Part shown: piece after piece, positions 63,721 to 64,000 of the stretch
Numbering within the stretch: position 1 is the first letter of the stretch
How the letters are laid out: each line of letters begins with the position of its first letter
Assembly (NCBI GenBank): GCA_913058265.1
Contig: CAJXPQ010000014.1
Location: 29,236-93,235 of the forward strand
Reading direction: 5' to 3'
DNA: 64,000 nt
Source of the DNA: an uncultured Oligoflexia bacterium
Lineage (GTDB): Bacteria > Bdellovibrionota > Bacteriovoracia > Bacteriovoracales > Bacteriovoracaceae
The notes under the pieces: model-generated
Seen by the model: only the letters and a program-made list of their open reading frames with translations
What the model was told of the DNA's origin: nothing
The model's database searches: none
Made by a program: the position numbers and the translations under genes

Positions 63721-63901
63721 CAATATCTTTTATCTTGATGGATTGGGTTGGGCATATCGGCACACATATTCCACACAAGGTACAGCTCCAGTTATCGATG
63801 CAATAAGTCTTCCCGTCAGTTATTATGCTATTTTCAGGACAAACAACACGGCAAGCATCACAAGATATACACATATTGTTAATTTCTATTTTTTCTAACA
63901 T
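63713..63901 (-). CDS. 2[4Fe-4S] ferredoxin
   Basis: 62 residues with two cluster motifs: CISCDACRVVCP (Cys11, 14, 17, 21) and CTLCGICVPICP (Cys40, 43, 46, 50). This is a bacterial-type low-potential electron carrier. Its 3' end overlaps the MurU-like gene by 8 bases on the other strand. The start is 58 bases before the adapter, so the gene appears complete. Confidence 0.9.
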   Translation of the reverse strand: MLEKIEINNMCISCDACRVVCPENSIITDGKTYCIDNWSCTLCGICVPICPTQSIKIKDIAN

Positions 63902-63958
63902 AATAAGATTATACTTGATTATGGAGAGAATAATAGTTTGAATGTAAAAATATTATAT

Positions 63959-64000
63959 CTGTCTCTTATACACATCTGACGCTGCCGACGACTCCTTACG
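63959..64000. other. Illumina Nextera adapter and index read-through
   Basis: The sequence from 63959 to 63991 equals the complement of the Nextera read 1 transposase adapter: it begins CTGTCTCTTATACACATCT and ends GACGCTGCCGACGA. The next eight bases, CTCCTTAC, are the complement of the i5 index GTAAGGAG (S505/N505). The last G is the start of the following P5 segment. This is not genomic sequence and marks an untrimmed contig end. Confidence 0.97.

Overview
The DNA is strongly AT-rich and the genes are those of a Gram-negative bacterium: an LptG-type LPS exporter, many lipoproteins with clear lipoboxes, outer-membrane beta-barrels ending in Phe, two lytic transglycosylases, a class A penicillin-binding protein and small CXXCH proteins. 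This mix, plus a Tat-exported DUF1501-like protein beside large CXXCH lipoproteins, fits the predatory Bdellovibrionota and best a marine Bacteriovoracaceae (Halobacteriovorax-like) genome. That placement is inference from family content. The last 42 bases are Illumina Nextera adapter, so the window ends at an untrimmed contig end.

Layout. 0-2 kb: end of the F1 ATP synthase operon (atpG', atpD, atpC). 2-9.2 kb: a large exported protein that may be leaderless, a lytic transglycosylase/patatin pair, and a DNA-binding protein coupled to an outer-membrane protein. 9.2-14.8 kb: ligA, radA, glpK, a pilin-like peptide and a TlpA-like thioredoxin. 14.8-18.3 kb (minus): a CXXCH beta-barrel, a TPR-like outer-membrane protein and hutI. 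18.4-25.7 kb (plus): a four-gene operon of CXXCH and Tat proteins, closed by a terminator lying inside the neighbouring convergent gene. This is the best candidate for an uncharacterised system. 25.7-33.5 kb (minus): an eight-gene operon (outer-membrane protein, CFI-box protein, lptG, def, fmt, rpe, hutH, methyltransferase). 33.6-38.1 kb: secreted proteins of unknown function and an outer-membrane barrel. 38.2-43 kb: class A PBP, tRNA-Gln, prs, pth, ychF. 43-48.8 kb: Slt-type transglycosylase, HAMP protein, mrp, a DUF4388-like protein and an exported protein behind a textbook sigma-54 promoter. 48.9-54.8 kb: sdaA, a CTP-dependent lipid-kinase-like protein, a heavily decayed phosphodiesterase pseudogene, a lipoprotein whose ribosome-binding site lies in a hairpin, a desaturase and a DUF374 acyltransferase. 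54.8-59.4 kb (minus): outer-membrane protein, tiny lipoprotein, folK, acyl-CoA dehydrogenase, etfB, etfA, terminator. 59.5-63.9 kb: deoxynucleoside kinase, LysM lipoprotein, an M48-like pseudo-protease lipoprotein, an AmgK/MurU-like sugar-salvage pair and a ferredoxin.

How they fit together. Histidine breakdown (hutH, hutI), serine deamination (sdaA), glycerol phosphorylation (glpK), acyl-CoA oxidation with ETF, and muropeptide sugar salvage (AmgK/MurU) suit a cell living on the protein, lipid and wall material of other bacteria. The transglycosylases and patatin could act on the same material. This metabolic reading is inference. No insertion sequence, prophage, rRNA or CRISPR array was seen.
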